Below, in pieces: positions 26,276 through 34,388 of a stretch of DNA of 64,000 bases; the first letter of the stretch is position 1, and the number at the start of each line of letters is the position of its first letter. The stretch spans positions 46,261 to 110,260 of the forward strand of contig NZ_BMKR01000021.1 in NCBI RefSeq assembly GCF_014644435.1, written 5' to 3'. A program made the translations under genes and the position numbers. Origin of the DNA: Paenibacillus albidus (GTDB lineage: Bacteria > Bacillota > Bacilli > Paenibacillales > Paenibacillaceae). The notes beneath the pieces were generated by a model, which saw nothing but the letters and a program-made list of their open reading frames with translations, made no database searches and had not been told where the DNA came from.

Positions 26276-26392
26276 TCGTTATGTAATGAAGCCTCATTCC
26301 CGTTTATATGTCACCGATCGAGGGTATCTAAACTTAGCTTGCTTAAGTGTGTATATCAGCAGCAATATTAACAGGGTGGGGGTCCTTTTCAT

Positions 26393-27994
26393 ATGAAGAA
26401 CAAACTGCAGGCTTCCAAATGGGATACAGAGTTACAGGAGGATATGATTGACTATCTCAATTACTACATATCGGGTGGTTCCCTGTGTTTTTTGGAGGCG
26501 GAAGGAGAAGCTTCGGCGGAGTCTGTCCTGGAAGGCATCGACAGGGAAGCGGCCCGCGCTTACCGTCAGGCTATAGGCGGGATCATTACGGATGTCGATG
26601 AGCTGATCCGGATTCCCGGATGCAGCCCGGACCGGCTGGAGCAGCTGGCCTATGCGGTCAGCAGGCTGGATTCCGGCAAGATCAGAGCCCTGGCTCCCCA
26701 GACAACCTGGCATAACCGCGTGGACCCTTATGTCAACGGCCCGCAGTGCCTGCACATGATACTTGAAGAAATCAGAAAGGCTGAACGGTACATTCATATG
26801 TCCGTAATGCTGTTTTTTAGTGACCAGTCCGGTAACCGGATTGCAGATGAACTGCTTCTTGCCCTGCAGAGGGGCGTTCGTGTACGTCTTATGGTCAATA
26901 CTACAATTACAGCACTGGGTTATGAGAAGAACCTTGAGTTCGGCAGATTCTCCGCTATCGCTACAAGGCTTGAGGCTGCCGGAGCCAGCGTGCTCAATAC
27001 GTTCGATTCCTATTATTCCGAAGGGGAGTGGACGCTCAAGCGGGACAAGCTGAAGCATCAGGGCGTGCCTGAGAGTATTCTTTTTCTGCAGGATAAGGTG
27101 CAGGAGGATGTTGAAATCAGCGGGCTCAATGTGATTGACCACCGCAAGTTTCTGGTTATCGACGGGATTACCTCAATTATCGGCAGCTTGAATATCGGGG
27201 ACCAGTATACGTATGAAACACCGATTCGTTCTTCCCCGGCGGACCGGACAGATGACCGGCCGCTGGGTGTGCCAAGCCGGGCAGAAGAATGGCATGACGG
27301 CTGCTTCCGCATTCGCGGGGCAGCGGCGTATCCGCTGAATAAAGTGTTTCAGTCCAGATGGGTACTGCTCGGCGGTGACTTTTTTGATGCAGAGGATTTT
27401 TTTTACCACCCGGAGGTGAACTATGAATTCGGCGAGGAAGAGTGTACGCTTCTGGTCAGTTTTCCGGGCAATCCGGTCAATCTGATTCAGCAGTACTACC
27501 TGGATTTGATTACCTATGCTGCGGACGAGACCGTAATTGTGAATCCCTACCTGATTGATCCGGTATTCTGGGAACGGCTCGGGGAGCTGGGACCGGAGTG
27601 TTCCAAGTATCTGTCCATTTGCAATCCGCTGGAGGTCAACGATCATCCTACGAACCTTGCGGCTGTGCGAAGCAACATGTATACACCGTTCTGCAACGGG
27701 GTCTCCTTCTACGACTACAGCTTCACCGGACGTTTCTCCCACTGGAAAATCACCTATGACCACAGAGCGCGGGCGGTGTTCCATGGTTCGTACAATATCA
27801 ACGAGCGGAGTGCCTGCCATGATTTTGAACTGGGTCTGCTGGTGCGGGGGCCTGTTTTTGCGGACAAGGTCAAGTCCATGATTGATTATGATCTGGCGGT
27901 CTCCCGCAAAATCACCGACAAAAAAGAGTTTTTTAAACACCCCTGGCTGCATCCCAGCACCTACTTGAATAAGGCGACCGAAAACTATACTTGA
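26393..27994 (+). CDS. Phospholipase D-family protein (cardiolipin synthase-like)
   Basis: A 533-residue protein with two PLD halves and no membrane segment. The first HKD motif is canonical (HRKFLVIDG, about residue 249). The second (HWKITYDH, about residue 454) has three residues between K and D instead of four, then FHGSYNINERS, which resembles the usual G-S-xx-N follow-up. A helical N-terminal region of 100 residues has no motif. GGGTGGGGG precedes ATG. Could be a phosphatidyltransferase, nuclease or inactive paralogue. Stands alone between a probable terminator and a small unknown gene. Confidence 0.8.
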   Translation: MKNKLQASKWDTELQEDMIDYLNYYISGGSLCFLEAEGEASAESVLEGIDREAARAYRQAIGGIITDVDELIRIPGCSPDRLEQLAYAVSRLDSGKIRALAPQTTWHNRVDPYVNGPQCLHMILEEIRKAERYIHMSVMLFFSDQSGNRIADELLLALQRGVRVRLMVNTTITALGYEKNLEFGRFSAIATRLEAAGASVLNTFDSYYSEGEWTLKRDKLKHQGVPESILFLQDKVQEDVEISGLNVIDHRKFLVIDGITSIIGSLNIGDQYTYETPIRSSPADRTDDRPLGVPSRAEEWHDGCFRIRGAAAYPLNKVFQSRWVLLGGDFFDAEDFFYHPEVNYEFGEEECTLLVSFPGNPVNLIQQYYLDLITYAADETVIVNPYLIDPVFWERLGELGPECSKYLSICNPLEVNDHPTNLAAVRSNMYTPFCNGVSFYDYSFTGRFSHWKITYDHRARAVFHGSYNINERSACHDFELGLLVRGPVFADKVKSMIDYDLAVSRKITDKKEFFKHPWLHPSTYLNKATENYT

Positions 27995-28052
27995 TGGATC
28001 CGGCTGAATGTCATGTATAATATCGGTATCCTACAACAAATGGAGCATGGAC

Positions 28053-28433
28053 ATGAACATAAGAATCGTAAGAAATGGTCTGCAAACAAATGAGGTTTAT
28101 TTTGACAGCGATTGCGGGGAAGGCCGGGGAATCTGGTATGGCGAACCCTTGGCCCCCGGGCAAAAGCGTGAGGTGGAATTTGAGCTGACGGAGCTCCTGA
28201 TGAGATGGGTGGATATCCTGCCGCTGCCCGGCGGCGGAGAATACGGCATCCGTCTGGACGGTGCCAAGGTTGTGTTCACAGGTGTGCTGGAGAACATTGA
28301 AGAAGACGGAACAGGGTACCTGCGGCTTGGGACAGGACTAATGATGTTCGAATGCCTCGGAGAGCCGATGATGCTGGGGACATGGGTCGAGGTAAAGGCC
28401 AGGGAAGTAAGGATCTATCCGGTTGCTTTGTAA
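28053..28433 (+). CDS. Conserved hypothetical protein, 126 aa
   Basis: Not recognised. A soluble acidic protein with no signal peptide, cysteine motif or membrane segment; it appears rich in beta strands (NIRIVRNGLQTNEVYFD, EVEFELTELLMRWVDIL, GTWVEVKAREVRIYPV). The ATG at 28053 is best served by TGGAG seven bases upstream; the frame is open from 28008. It follows the PLD-family gene by 58 bases and could be cotranscribed. Coding quality, with few rare codons and a good third-position pattern, supports a real gene. Confidence 0.65.
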   Translation: MNIRIVRNGLQTNEVYFDSDCGEGRGIWYGEPLAPGQKREVEFELTELLMRWVDILPLPGGGEYGIRLDGAKVVFTGVLENIEEDGTGYLRLGTGLMMFECLGEPMMLGTWVEVKAREVRIYPVAL

Positions 28434-28580
28434 GGCTGACCGAAGCACAGCTCCGGGGCAGGGCATAGCCGTAATCCCGGATTTGAGGGTGTATTATGGC
28501 TTCCGCTGCTAAACTAGCTCTTCGATTTATGCTAAGATAGCTGTAGATTTAGAATTAAAGCTTATGAGGAGCAGAGGTCC

Positions 28581-28910
28581 ATGAACAGCGAAATCCAGCA
28601 ATTTAAGACGGAATTTTTTAAGGCTCTGGCCCATCCGATGCGTATTCGTATCCTGGAGCTGCTGAGCGAAGGCGAAAAGAATGTGAATGAACTGCAGGCG
28701 ATCCTGGGCTCCGAAGGATCCGCTGTATCGCAGCAGCTCGCGGTGCTCCGGGCGAAGAATGTGGTCGCCAGCGTGAAGGAAGGAACAACGGTCATTTATT
28801 CCCTCCGCGACCCCCTGATCAAGGAGCTTCTGGCAGTAGCCAAGCAAATATTTGATAACCATCTGGTCAATGCCATCTCGTTATTGGAAGGCATGCGCAG
28901 TGAATCCTAA
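28581..28910 (+). CDS. ArsR-family transcriptional regulator
   Basis: A 109-residue winged helix: FFKALAHPMRIRILELLSEGEKNVNELQAIL, recognition helix EGSAVSQQLAVLRAKNVVASVKEGTTVIYSL. No cysteine at all, so the thiol metal sites (ELCVCDL type) are absent; metal or sulfur-species sensing through cysteine is unlikely and the signal is unknown. GAGGAGCAGAGG precedes ATG. It lies upstream of a SulP transporter on the same strand, which has its own promoter in the gap. Confidence 0.88.
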   Translation: MNSEIQQFKTEFFKALAHPMRIRILELLSEGEKNVNELQAILGSEGSAVSQQLAVLRAKNVVASVKEGTTVIYSLRDPLIKELLAVAKQIFDNHLVNAISLLEGMRSES

Positions 28911-28937
28911 ACAGGCATCCTGAACGTCATTTTGCCG

Positions 28938-28996
28938 TTGACAGAAGCGACGTGCAGGAGTATTGTTTTGTTTATATTCAAATAATCAGATATTTA
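28938..28996 (+). promoter_or_regulatory. Promoter of the SulP gene with AT-rich imperfect dyad
   Basis: TTGACA (28938-28943), 17 bases and TATTGT (28961-28966) form a strong-looking promoter. Just downstream, ATATTCAAATAATCAGATATT (about 28973-28993) is an imperfect AT-rich dyad similar in style to ArsR-family operators. The adjacent ArsR gene is the obvious candidate regulator; this is inference. Confidence 0.55.
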
Positions 28997-29015
28997 GAGA
29001 AAAGAAGGTTGAACC

Positions 29016-30776
29016 ATGACAGGCTGGGGCCGTTTTCAAGGCTACACTATTGCTTCTTTACGCAAGGATATCATATCGGGCATTATTGTCGGTGTTATTG
29101 CCATCCCGCTTGGGATGGCATTTGCTATTGCCTCCGGGGTGAAGCCGGAGTACGGCATTTATACGACGATTGTTGCCGGGATTCTGATCTCGCTGCTCGG
29201 CGGATCAAAATTTCAGATCGGCGGGCCAACCGGCGCATTTATCCCTATCCTGTTCGCCATTGCAATGGAGTACGGCTATGAGAATCTGCTGATTGCCGGG
29301 ATGATGGCCGGGGTGATTCTTGTGCTGATGGGACTGCTCAGGCTGGGGGTTCTGATCAAGTTCATTCCGAAGCCGGTGACCATCGGCTTCACGGCAGGAA
29401 TCGCTGTGACGATCTTCAGCGGGCAGATTGCCAACTTTCTCGGGCTCCGTGATATCAAGCGGCATGAGAGCTTTATCGATAATATGCAGGAGATCGGCCT
29501 GCACCTCCCGACGCTGAATCTATTCAGCGTGCTGACCGCAGCCATTTGTCTGGCTGTGGTGATTCTGGCGGTAAAGTTCGCGCCGAAGCTCCCGGGTTCG
29601 CTGATCGGGCTGCTGTGCGCTACGCTGATTGCTGTATTATTCTTCAGCGGCAAGGTCACTACTATCGGTTCCGCCTATGGTGAGATTCCCGGCACCCTGC
29701 CAAGCTTTCATCTGCCAGTCATTACGTGGGACCGGCTGGCTTCCTTGATCCGCCCTGCCTTTGTAATAGCCATGCTGGGAGCTATTGAATCGCTGCTGTC
29801 CGCCGTCGTGGCCGACGGCATGACGGGAGACCGGCATAACAGCAACCGCGAGCTGATCGGCCAGGGGGTTGCGAATATTGCCGCGCCGCTGTTCGGAGGT
29901 ATTCCAGCAACCGGTGCAATTGCCAGAACTGCGACCAATATCAAGAGCGGGGCGGTATCGCCATTGTCCGGTGTGATTCACGGGCTTGTTGTTCTTCTGG
30001 TGCTGGTACTGTTCGCACCTTATGCTTCACATATTCCGCTGGCGGCCATGGCCCCCATATTGATGGTTGTGGCGTGGAACATGAGCGAGCGCAAGCAATT
30101 TCTCCATTTGCTCAAGACCAAGACCGGCGATTCTCTGGTTCTGATCATTACCTTTCTGCTCACGGTATTTGCGGATTTGACTCTTGCAGTAGAAGTAGGA
30201 CTGGTTCTGGCCGTGATCCTGTTCGTCAAGCGGATGGGGGAAGTTCATTTGGTGTCGAAGGTGCTGCCTGACCCGTCTTCGGTTAAGGTGGGGGCACATA
30301 TGGTTACGGAGAATCATGACTGTCCGCAGATTGGCATGTATAACGTAGAAGGACCGTTGTTTTTTGGAGCGGCCTACCGGTTCGAGGAGACCATGCCGGA
30401 GATGGGACCGGGCCAGCCGACCATTATTCTGCTGCGGATGGGCAAGGTTCCGTTCATCGATACTACCGGCGAGGCCAATCTCTCGGGTCTGGTCAAACAG
30501 ATGAAGCAATGCGGGGGCAAGCTGTTCATCTCCGGCATCCAGCCGCAGCCGCTGGAGCTGCTCCGCAAAACCGGGCTGTACAACACCATAGGGTCGGAGC
30601 AATTCTACGAGCATACCGGTGCAGCGATCAATGAAGCGTTGAAGGCAGTGAACAGGGCCAAGTGCCTCGGCTGCCGCCATGCGGCCTTCAGGGAATGCAG
30701 CGCATTATCCGGTCTTGAAGAAGTGCACAATCTGCGGCGATTCAAGGGGAAAGCCAAGCCGGGAGTTACCGTATAA
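29016..30776 (+). CDS. SulP-family anion transporter with STAS domain and cysteine-rich tail
   Basis: A 586-residue transporter. The membrane domain (to about residue 400) has the SulP motifs VIAIPLGMAFAIASGVKPEYGIYT, GGSKFQIGGPTGAF and NIAAPLFGGIPATGAIART. A cytosolic STAS domain follows (about 430-540: YNVEGPLFFGAAYRF, LRMGKVPFIDTTGEANLSGL). The last 40 residues carry KCLGCRHAAFREC, three cysteines in 13 residues, outside the normal STAS fold. SulP proteins move sulfate, bicarbonate or other anions; substrate not assignable. An ArsR regulator precedes it. Confidence 0.88.
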   Translation: MTGWGRFQGYTIASLRKDIISGIIVGVIAIPLGMAFAIASGVKPEYGIYTTIVAGILISLLGGSKFQIGGPTGAFIPILFAIAMEYGYENLLIAGMMAGVILVLMGLLRLGVLIKFIPKPVTIGFTAGIAVTIFSGQIANFLGLRDIKRHESFIDNMQEIGLHLPTLNLFSVLTAAICLAVVILAVKFAPKLPGSLIGLLCATLIAVLFFSGKVTTIGSAYGEIPGTLPSFHLPVITWDRLASLIRPAFVIAMLGAIESLLSAVVADGMTGDRHNSNRELIGQGVANIAAPLFGGIPATGAIARTATNIKSGAVSPLSGVIHGLVVLLVLVLFAPYASHIPLAAMAPILMVVAWNMSERKQFLHLLKTKTGDSLVLIITFLLTVFADLTLAVEVGLVLAVILFVKRMGEVHLVSKVLPDPSSVKVGAHMVTENHDCPQIGMYNVEGPLFFGAAYRFEETMPEMGPGQPTIILLRMGKVPFIDTTGEANLSGLVKQMKQCGGKLFISGIQPQPLELLRKTGLYNTIGSEQFYEHTGAAINEALKAVNRAKCLGCRHAAFRECSALSGLEEVHNLRRFKGKAKPGVTV

Positions 30777-30823
30777 GCGGCTGAGTGGTGTATCTTTTCT
30801 TAATAAAATAGAACAGAAGGATC

Positions 30824-30853
30824 TACCCGGGTGCTTTCAGAGAGCCGGGTATT
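30824..30853 (+). terminator. Weak terminator-like hairpin after the SulP gene
   Basis: TACCCGG and CCGGGTA pair across a 14-base loop, followed by TTTGTG. Short stem and poor T tract. Confidence 0.4.
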
Positions 30854-30942
30854 TGTGTTACTCTGGGAAGGTCTGATCCATATTTGGCAAATATAGCTGG
30901 ACCCACTGGAATGGTAATTATCTTACAAGGAGCCAAAAACTC

Positions 30943-31632
30943 ATGAAAGAACTGAATTATCCCAAGGTATTTCTGCTGCTTGCCGCTTTATCCGGGGCAA
31001 CACTGGCCGTTTATAAGGGAGTTTCCCTGCGGACGGATACATTTTACGCATTTTTAATTTGGAATTTGTTCCTGGCCTGGATTCCGTTTGTATTCTCTAT
31101 GGCTGCGTACGAGCTGGACAAACGAAGGGCAGGCAAGCTGCTGCTTCTCCCGCTCGGCGTCGCTTGGCTGCTGTTTTTCCCTAATGCGCCTTATATTATG
31201 ACGGATCTGGTGCATTTAACGGTAAAAAAGAGCTTATATATTGTAGACGGAACAATTCAGAACAGGTATTGGTATGATATGGCCATGCTGCTGCTGTTCA
31301 CCTGGAGCGGCTGGTTGACCGGATTCTTCTCCCTTTACCAGTTCCAAAGCGTTATTTACCGTAAAACCAATCTGCTGTGGTCCTGGGTATTTGTGGTGGC
31401 TGCCTGTGGGCTGGGCGGTTACGGCGTATTGCTGGGCCGCGTCTATCGGCTGAACAGCTGGGATGTGCTCACGGACCGGCACCAGCTGTACCAGCTGGTC
31501 ATAGACAGCCTGAACCGGCAATCGGTGTTCTTCAGCTTGTTCATTGCTTTTGTGCTGCTCGCTTTATATGCTACGATGTATTGTCTGATGAACGCACTAG
31601 GGAGGGGCGAACGCGGCGTCCACCTGCGATGA
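30943..31632 (+). CDS. DUF1361 membrane protein
   Basis: A 229-residue integral membrane protein with six or seven helices. The DUF1361 signature region is LLPLGVAWLLFFPNAPYIMTDLVHL (only the core FFPNAPYIMTDL is invariant in relatives). Function unknown. CAAGGAGCC precedes ATG. It is convergent with the alkyltransferase-like gene, 12 bases apart. Confidence 0.85.
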   Translation: MKELNYPKVFLLLAALSGATLAVYKGVSLRTDTFYAFLIWNLFLAWIPFVFSMAAYELDKRRAGKLLLLPLGVAWLLFFPNAPYIMTDLVHLTVKKSLYIVDGTIQNRYWYDMAMLLLFTWSGWLTGFFSLYQFQSVIYRKTNLLWSWVFVVAACGLGGYGVLLGRVYRLNSWDVLTDRHQLYQLVIDSLNRQSVFFSLFIAFVLLALYATMYCLMNALGRGERGVHLR

Positions 31633-31644
31633 ACGCGAAAGGTC

Positions 31645-31962
31645 TCACTCGGCCGGCTCCGGGTGGAACTGAAACTTCTCCAGATCGATAGCGTCCTGTT
31701 CGTCAAAAAGTACTCCCTCTCCCTGCAGATACAGCTTCTGCAGGGAACTGGACTCATCTTCTGTCAGAGAGATTTGCCCTTTGACATTGACAACTCTATG
31801 CCAGGGGAGTTTATGCTTCCGGCTCATGGAGTGAAGGATGCGTACGACCTGCCTTGCCCCGCGCGGGCTTCCCGCCGCCCGGGCCACTCCGCCGTAGGTC
31901 ATAACCCTGCCTTCTGGGATGGACTTGATGATACGGATAACCTGTTCTGTGAATGGCGCCAT
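31645..31962 (-). CDS. Alkyltransferase-like protein (ATL), DNA-alkylation damage flagging
   Basis: A 105-residue protein matching only the DNA-binding domain of O6-alkylguanine-DNA alkyltransferase: FTEQVIRIIKSIPEGRVMTYGGVARAAGSPRGARQV. The active-site PCHR motif is replaced by PWHR (W54), the defining change of ATL proteins, which cannot transfer the alkyl group. ATLs bind O6-alkylguanine and hand the lesion to nucleotide excision repair. Family length is 100-110, so it is complete. Confidence 0.92.
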   Translation of the reverse strand: MAPFTEQVIRIIKSIPEGRVMTYGGVARAAGSPRGARQVVRILHSMSRKHKLPWHRVVNVKGQISLTEDESSSLQKLYLQGEGVLFDEQDAIDLEKFQFHPEPAE

Positions 31963-32041
31963 AGGGCGATGCTCCTTTATCCGGGAATCATAAGATCAGC
32001 CACGGCTGTTTTATCAAATTATAACAGAGGATGTGCTCGAC

Positions 32042-32551
32042 ATGGGAACAATGATGCCCACTGACAATGGAACGGAGATAAGGTTGAACCACCCCAGTGG
32101 GCTTGGGGGATGGATGGTACTGGTCCAGATTGGGCTGTATCTTTCTGTGATTCGCCTCCTGTTCATGGTATTTAATACCATGATTCCCTCTTTCCAGCCG
32201 GATATATGGGACACCTTGACCTCTCCTGATTCATCGGTGTATGATCCGCTCTGGAAGCCGGCGCTGATCTTTGAGGCCGTTGTGAACATAACCTTCGTGC
32301 TGTTTTCGATCTTTTTGCTGGTGCAGATGTATCGGAAGAAATCAACCTTCCCGCGCTGGATTATTTTCTACTATGTAATGAATCTAATCATGCTTATTAT
32401 CGACTATGTACTGATGGCCAATATAGAGCTGGTTCAGCAGATGGATGAAGGAGGCTCCATGCAGGATATTGGAAGGCTTATTATCTCCTGTGCGATTTGG
32501 GTTCCCTATTTCCTGCGCTCGAAGAGAGTACGCAATACTTTTGTCAATTAG
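32042..32551 (+). CDS. DUF2569 membrane protein
   Basis: A 169-residue membrane protein with four helices, opening with the family motif GLGGWMVLVQIGLYLSVIR and ending IWVPYFLRSKRVRNTFV, as in DUF2569 proteins (Y-F-x-S-x-R-V-x-x-T-F). Function unknown. AGAGG lies 11 bases before ATG 32042; a GTG at 32033 is an alternative. Confidence 0.82.
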   Translation: MGTMMPTDNGTEIRLNHPSGLGGWMVLVQIGLYLSVIRLLFMVFNTMIPSFQPDIWDTLTSPDSSVYDPLWKPALIFEAVVNITFVLFSIFLLVQMYRKKSTFPRWIIFYYVMNLIMLIIDYVLMANIELVQQMDEGGSMQDIGRLIISCAIWVPYFLRSKRVRNTFVN

Positions 32552-32635
32552 ACGGGTTCCAGTCCATACAGATAGCTATAATGATAGAGTAGGTCTTTGC
32601 AGCTTATGCGAAATGAAGGGAGTCAGGGTAACGTT

Positions 32636-33160
32636 TTGAATACATACGTACTTATCTATAATAGCTTTGTGCAGTTTGAGGTGGTGCTCGCGGCTTATTT
32701 TATGAAAACCCGGAGCGAAGTGTATACGCTGGGCCTGCAAGCCGCTCCGGCCGAGTCCTGTGAAGGATTCTCTGTAAACCCGGCGGTAACGATTGCGGAC
32801 GTTGACGTCAGCCGGATTGATTTGTTTATTATCCCCGGGGGAGAGACTGCTGATCTTGTACACCATACAGGTCTGCTGGAGCTCATCCGCACTCTTCATG
32901 CGGCGGGCAAAGGGATTGGTGCGATTTGCGGAGGTGTCTCCGTCCTTCGGGCCGCAGGAATATTGGAGAATAAAGCTTATGTGGACAATGAGAGCAGCCC
33001 GGAGTCACCGAATGTGGTGGCCGCTGGGAATATTATCACAGCCAAAGCCAATGGGTACGTGGATTTTGCGTTGGAGATCGGCAGATTGATGAATATCTAT
33101 AAGGATGAAGCAGACTTGCAGGAGACTATTGATTTCTTCAAATATTTCAAACCGGTGTGA
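32636..33160 (+). CDS. DJ-1/PfpI-family protein
   Basis: A 174-residue class I glutamine-amidotransferase-like fold. Strands VLIYNSFVQFEVVLAAYF and IDLFIIPGGETADL precede the nucleophile elbow GAICGGVSVLRAAGIL, with a cysteine in the PfpI/DJ-1 position. The acidic residue that tunes the cysteine may be E12-14 near the N-terminus. The start is TTG 32636 after AGGG; no ATG fits. Activity (glyoxalase, chaperone or protease-like) is not assignable. A hydrolase gene follows 32 bases later. Confidence 0.82.
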   Translation: MNTYVLIYNSFVQFEVVLAAYFMKTRSEVYTLGLQAAPAESCEGFSVNPAVTIADVDVSRIDLFIIPGGETADLVHHTGLLELIRTLHAAGKGIGAICGGVSVLRAAGILENKAYVDNESSPESPNVVAAGNIITAKANGYVDFALEIGRLMNIYKDEADLQETIDFFKYFKPV

Positions 33161-33192
33161 AGCCGGAACATGCCTGAGGGGAGAGAGTCCAT

Positions 33193-33819
33193 TTGAGCGT
33201 CAATTACATCGTTATGCCCTCGCATTGGGGCAGAGAGGTTAGACATAAACATATTCAGCAGGGCTCCAAAGCGCTGGCCGTTATTTTTCCGGGGAAAAAT
33301 TACTCGGCTGACAAGCCGCTGCTGGAATACGCGGCCAAAGTGGCCAGGGAGCACGGCTGTGACATCCTGCTGCTGGAGTATGGCTATCAGAGTGCAAGGG
33401 CAGAGCTGAAGCGCGAAGAGGTCGGCATTGCCGCCGAAGAATGTAAGGGTGCGATAGCCTCACTTCCCATGTATGATCAATTTCTGTTCATCAGCAAAAG
33501 CATTGGGACGGTGATTGCCGGCACCGTAGCGGAGGAGCTCGGCATACAGCGGAAGACGGCCCATTTGTATCTGACCCCGCTGCCGGAGACCTTGCCGCTC
33601 ATTCGGCGGAGTCAAGGCAGTGTGATCTACGGCAGCAGTGATCCGATGTTCAGTGAACAGCATTCCGCCGAAATTGCCGGGCTCCAGGGTATCCGGGTCT
33701 ACCGGATGGATGATGCCAATCACTCGCTTGAAGTGGGATCAGTTAATGAGACGCTGGCGATCCTTATGGTGATTATTAATTTCTATCATGAATTTTTCCA
33801 TGATGCGCTTCAAAGTTAG
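33193..33819 (+). CDS. Alpha/beta-hydrolase-like protein
   Basis: A 208-residue alpha/beta fold: oxyanion-region strand ALAVIFPGKNYSADKPLL, nucleophile elbow FLFISKSIGTVIAG, late acid in YGSSDPMF and histidine in DDANHSLE. The elbow reads SKSIG, so the first glycine of GxSxG is replaced by serine. Start TTG 33193 follows GGGGAGAGAG. It probably forms an operon with the DJ-1/PfpI gene. Substrate unknown. Confidence 0.75.
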   Translation: MSVNYIVMPSHWGREVRHKHIQQGSKALAVIFPGKNYSADKPLLEYAAKVAREHGCDILLLEYGYQSARAELKREEVGIAAEECKGAIASLPMYDQFLFISKSIGTVIAGTVAEELGIQRKTAHLYLTPLPETLPLIRRSQGSVIYGSSDPMFSEQHSAEIAGLQGIRVYRMDDANHSLEVGSVNETLAILMVIINFYHEFFHDALQS

Positions 33820-33887
33820 CAAGCTTTGGGGATGAACCCTGAACTTGATCGGGAAAAGTGTACCTTTTTTCTGCGATAAGAGCGGAT

Positions 33888-34070
33888 CTGATGTATTTCA
33901 TGCAGTATAATTGCCTGGAAATGGCGCAAAAGTCGATTCTGATGCATTTCATACAGTGGATATTAACCAAACGGCCATTTTCCGGCCAAATTCGCTATTC
34001 CTGATGCATTAAATGCAGCCAAATCGAAAATGAGCCAAGTTGACTGGCAACCTGATGTATAAAATGCAGT
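33888..34070. repeat. Array of four 19-bp hyphenated palindromes (copy A)
   Basis: Units start at 33888, 33939, 34001 and 34052 (spacings 51, 62, 51), consensus CTGATGYATNNNATRCAGT. The third unit core TGCAT-TAA-ATGCA is a perfect dyad. Separators are 32, 43 and 32 bases; the first resembles the reverse complement of the third (TTGCC...CGATT), so the whole element is roughly symmetric. A second copy with the same geometry is at 56142-56323. Confidence 0.75.
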
Positions 34071-34201
34071 GAAAGCTCAGCACGCGGACACTATCTGTAA
34101 TACAGACGAGACATCAGAACACAGGGAGATTGTACCCGACTCTTTATCTGCAGAACTGCCGGAATGCCCAAGGAATGTCCATACAAACGTTGTAAAGTAT
34201 C

Positions 34202-34248
34202 AAAAGCTGTCTTGACGGTTGAGGAATCTGCCGCCCTGACAGCTTTTT
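34202..34248 (+). terminator. Terminator-like hairpin of unknown transcript
   Basis: AAAAGCTGTC and GACAGCTTTTT pair around a 27-base loop, ending in TTTTTGG. It is almost 400 bases past the nearest upstream gene, so it may end a small RNA or a long 3' tail. Confidence 0.45.
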
Positions 34249-34388
34249 GGCGTGGAGAAATACGTTCAGCAAACATTCAGCTCGCCCTCATTATGAGTTA
34301 AGGTACGGATGTAATAATACTCCTATGAAAGAGATCACCGGGGGAAACGTACTGCCGGATTATTAGGGTCCTAGAGGAATGGGAGTGG

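Larger units (their letters stand above)
33820..34388. other. Intergenic region with a repeat array and a hairpin
   Basis: 569 bases without a convincing gene. It contains the four-unit repeat array at 33888-34070 and a terminator-like hairpin at 34202-34248. An open frame 34164-34301 (ATG, 45 codons) has a plausible composition but no ribosome binding site and contains the hairpin, so I do not call it. The promoter of the glycosylation operon should lie in the last 100 bases. Confidence 0.5.

Noticed and set aside
33888..34070. Regularly spaced repeats that could suggest a short CRISPR array (32-base separators)
   Set aside because: The repeats are only 19 bp, degenerate and palindromic, separators are 32/43/32, one separator resembles the inverse of another, and no cas gene is present.
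34164..34301. A 45-codon frame beginning MPKECPYKRCKVSK
   Set aside because: No ribosome binding site, and it contains a terminator-like hairpin. Kept only as a finding to check.
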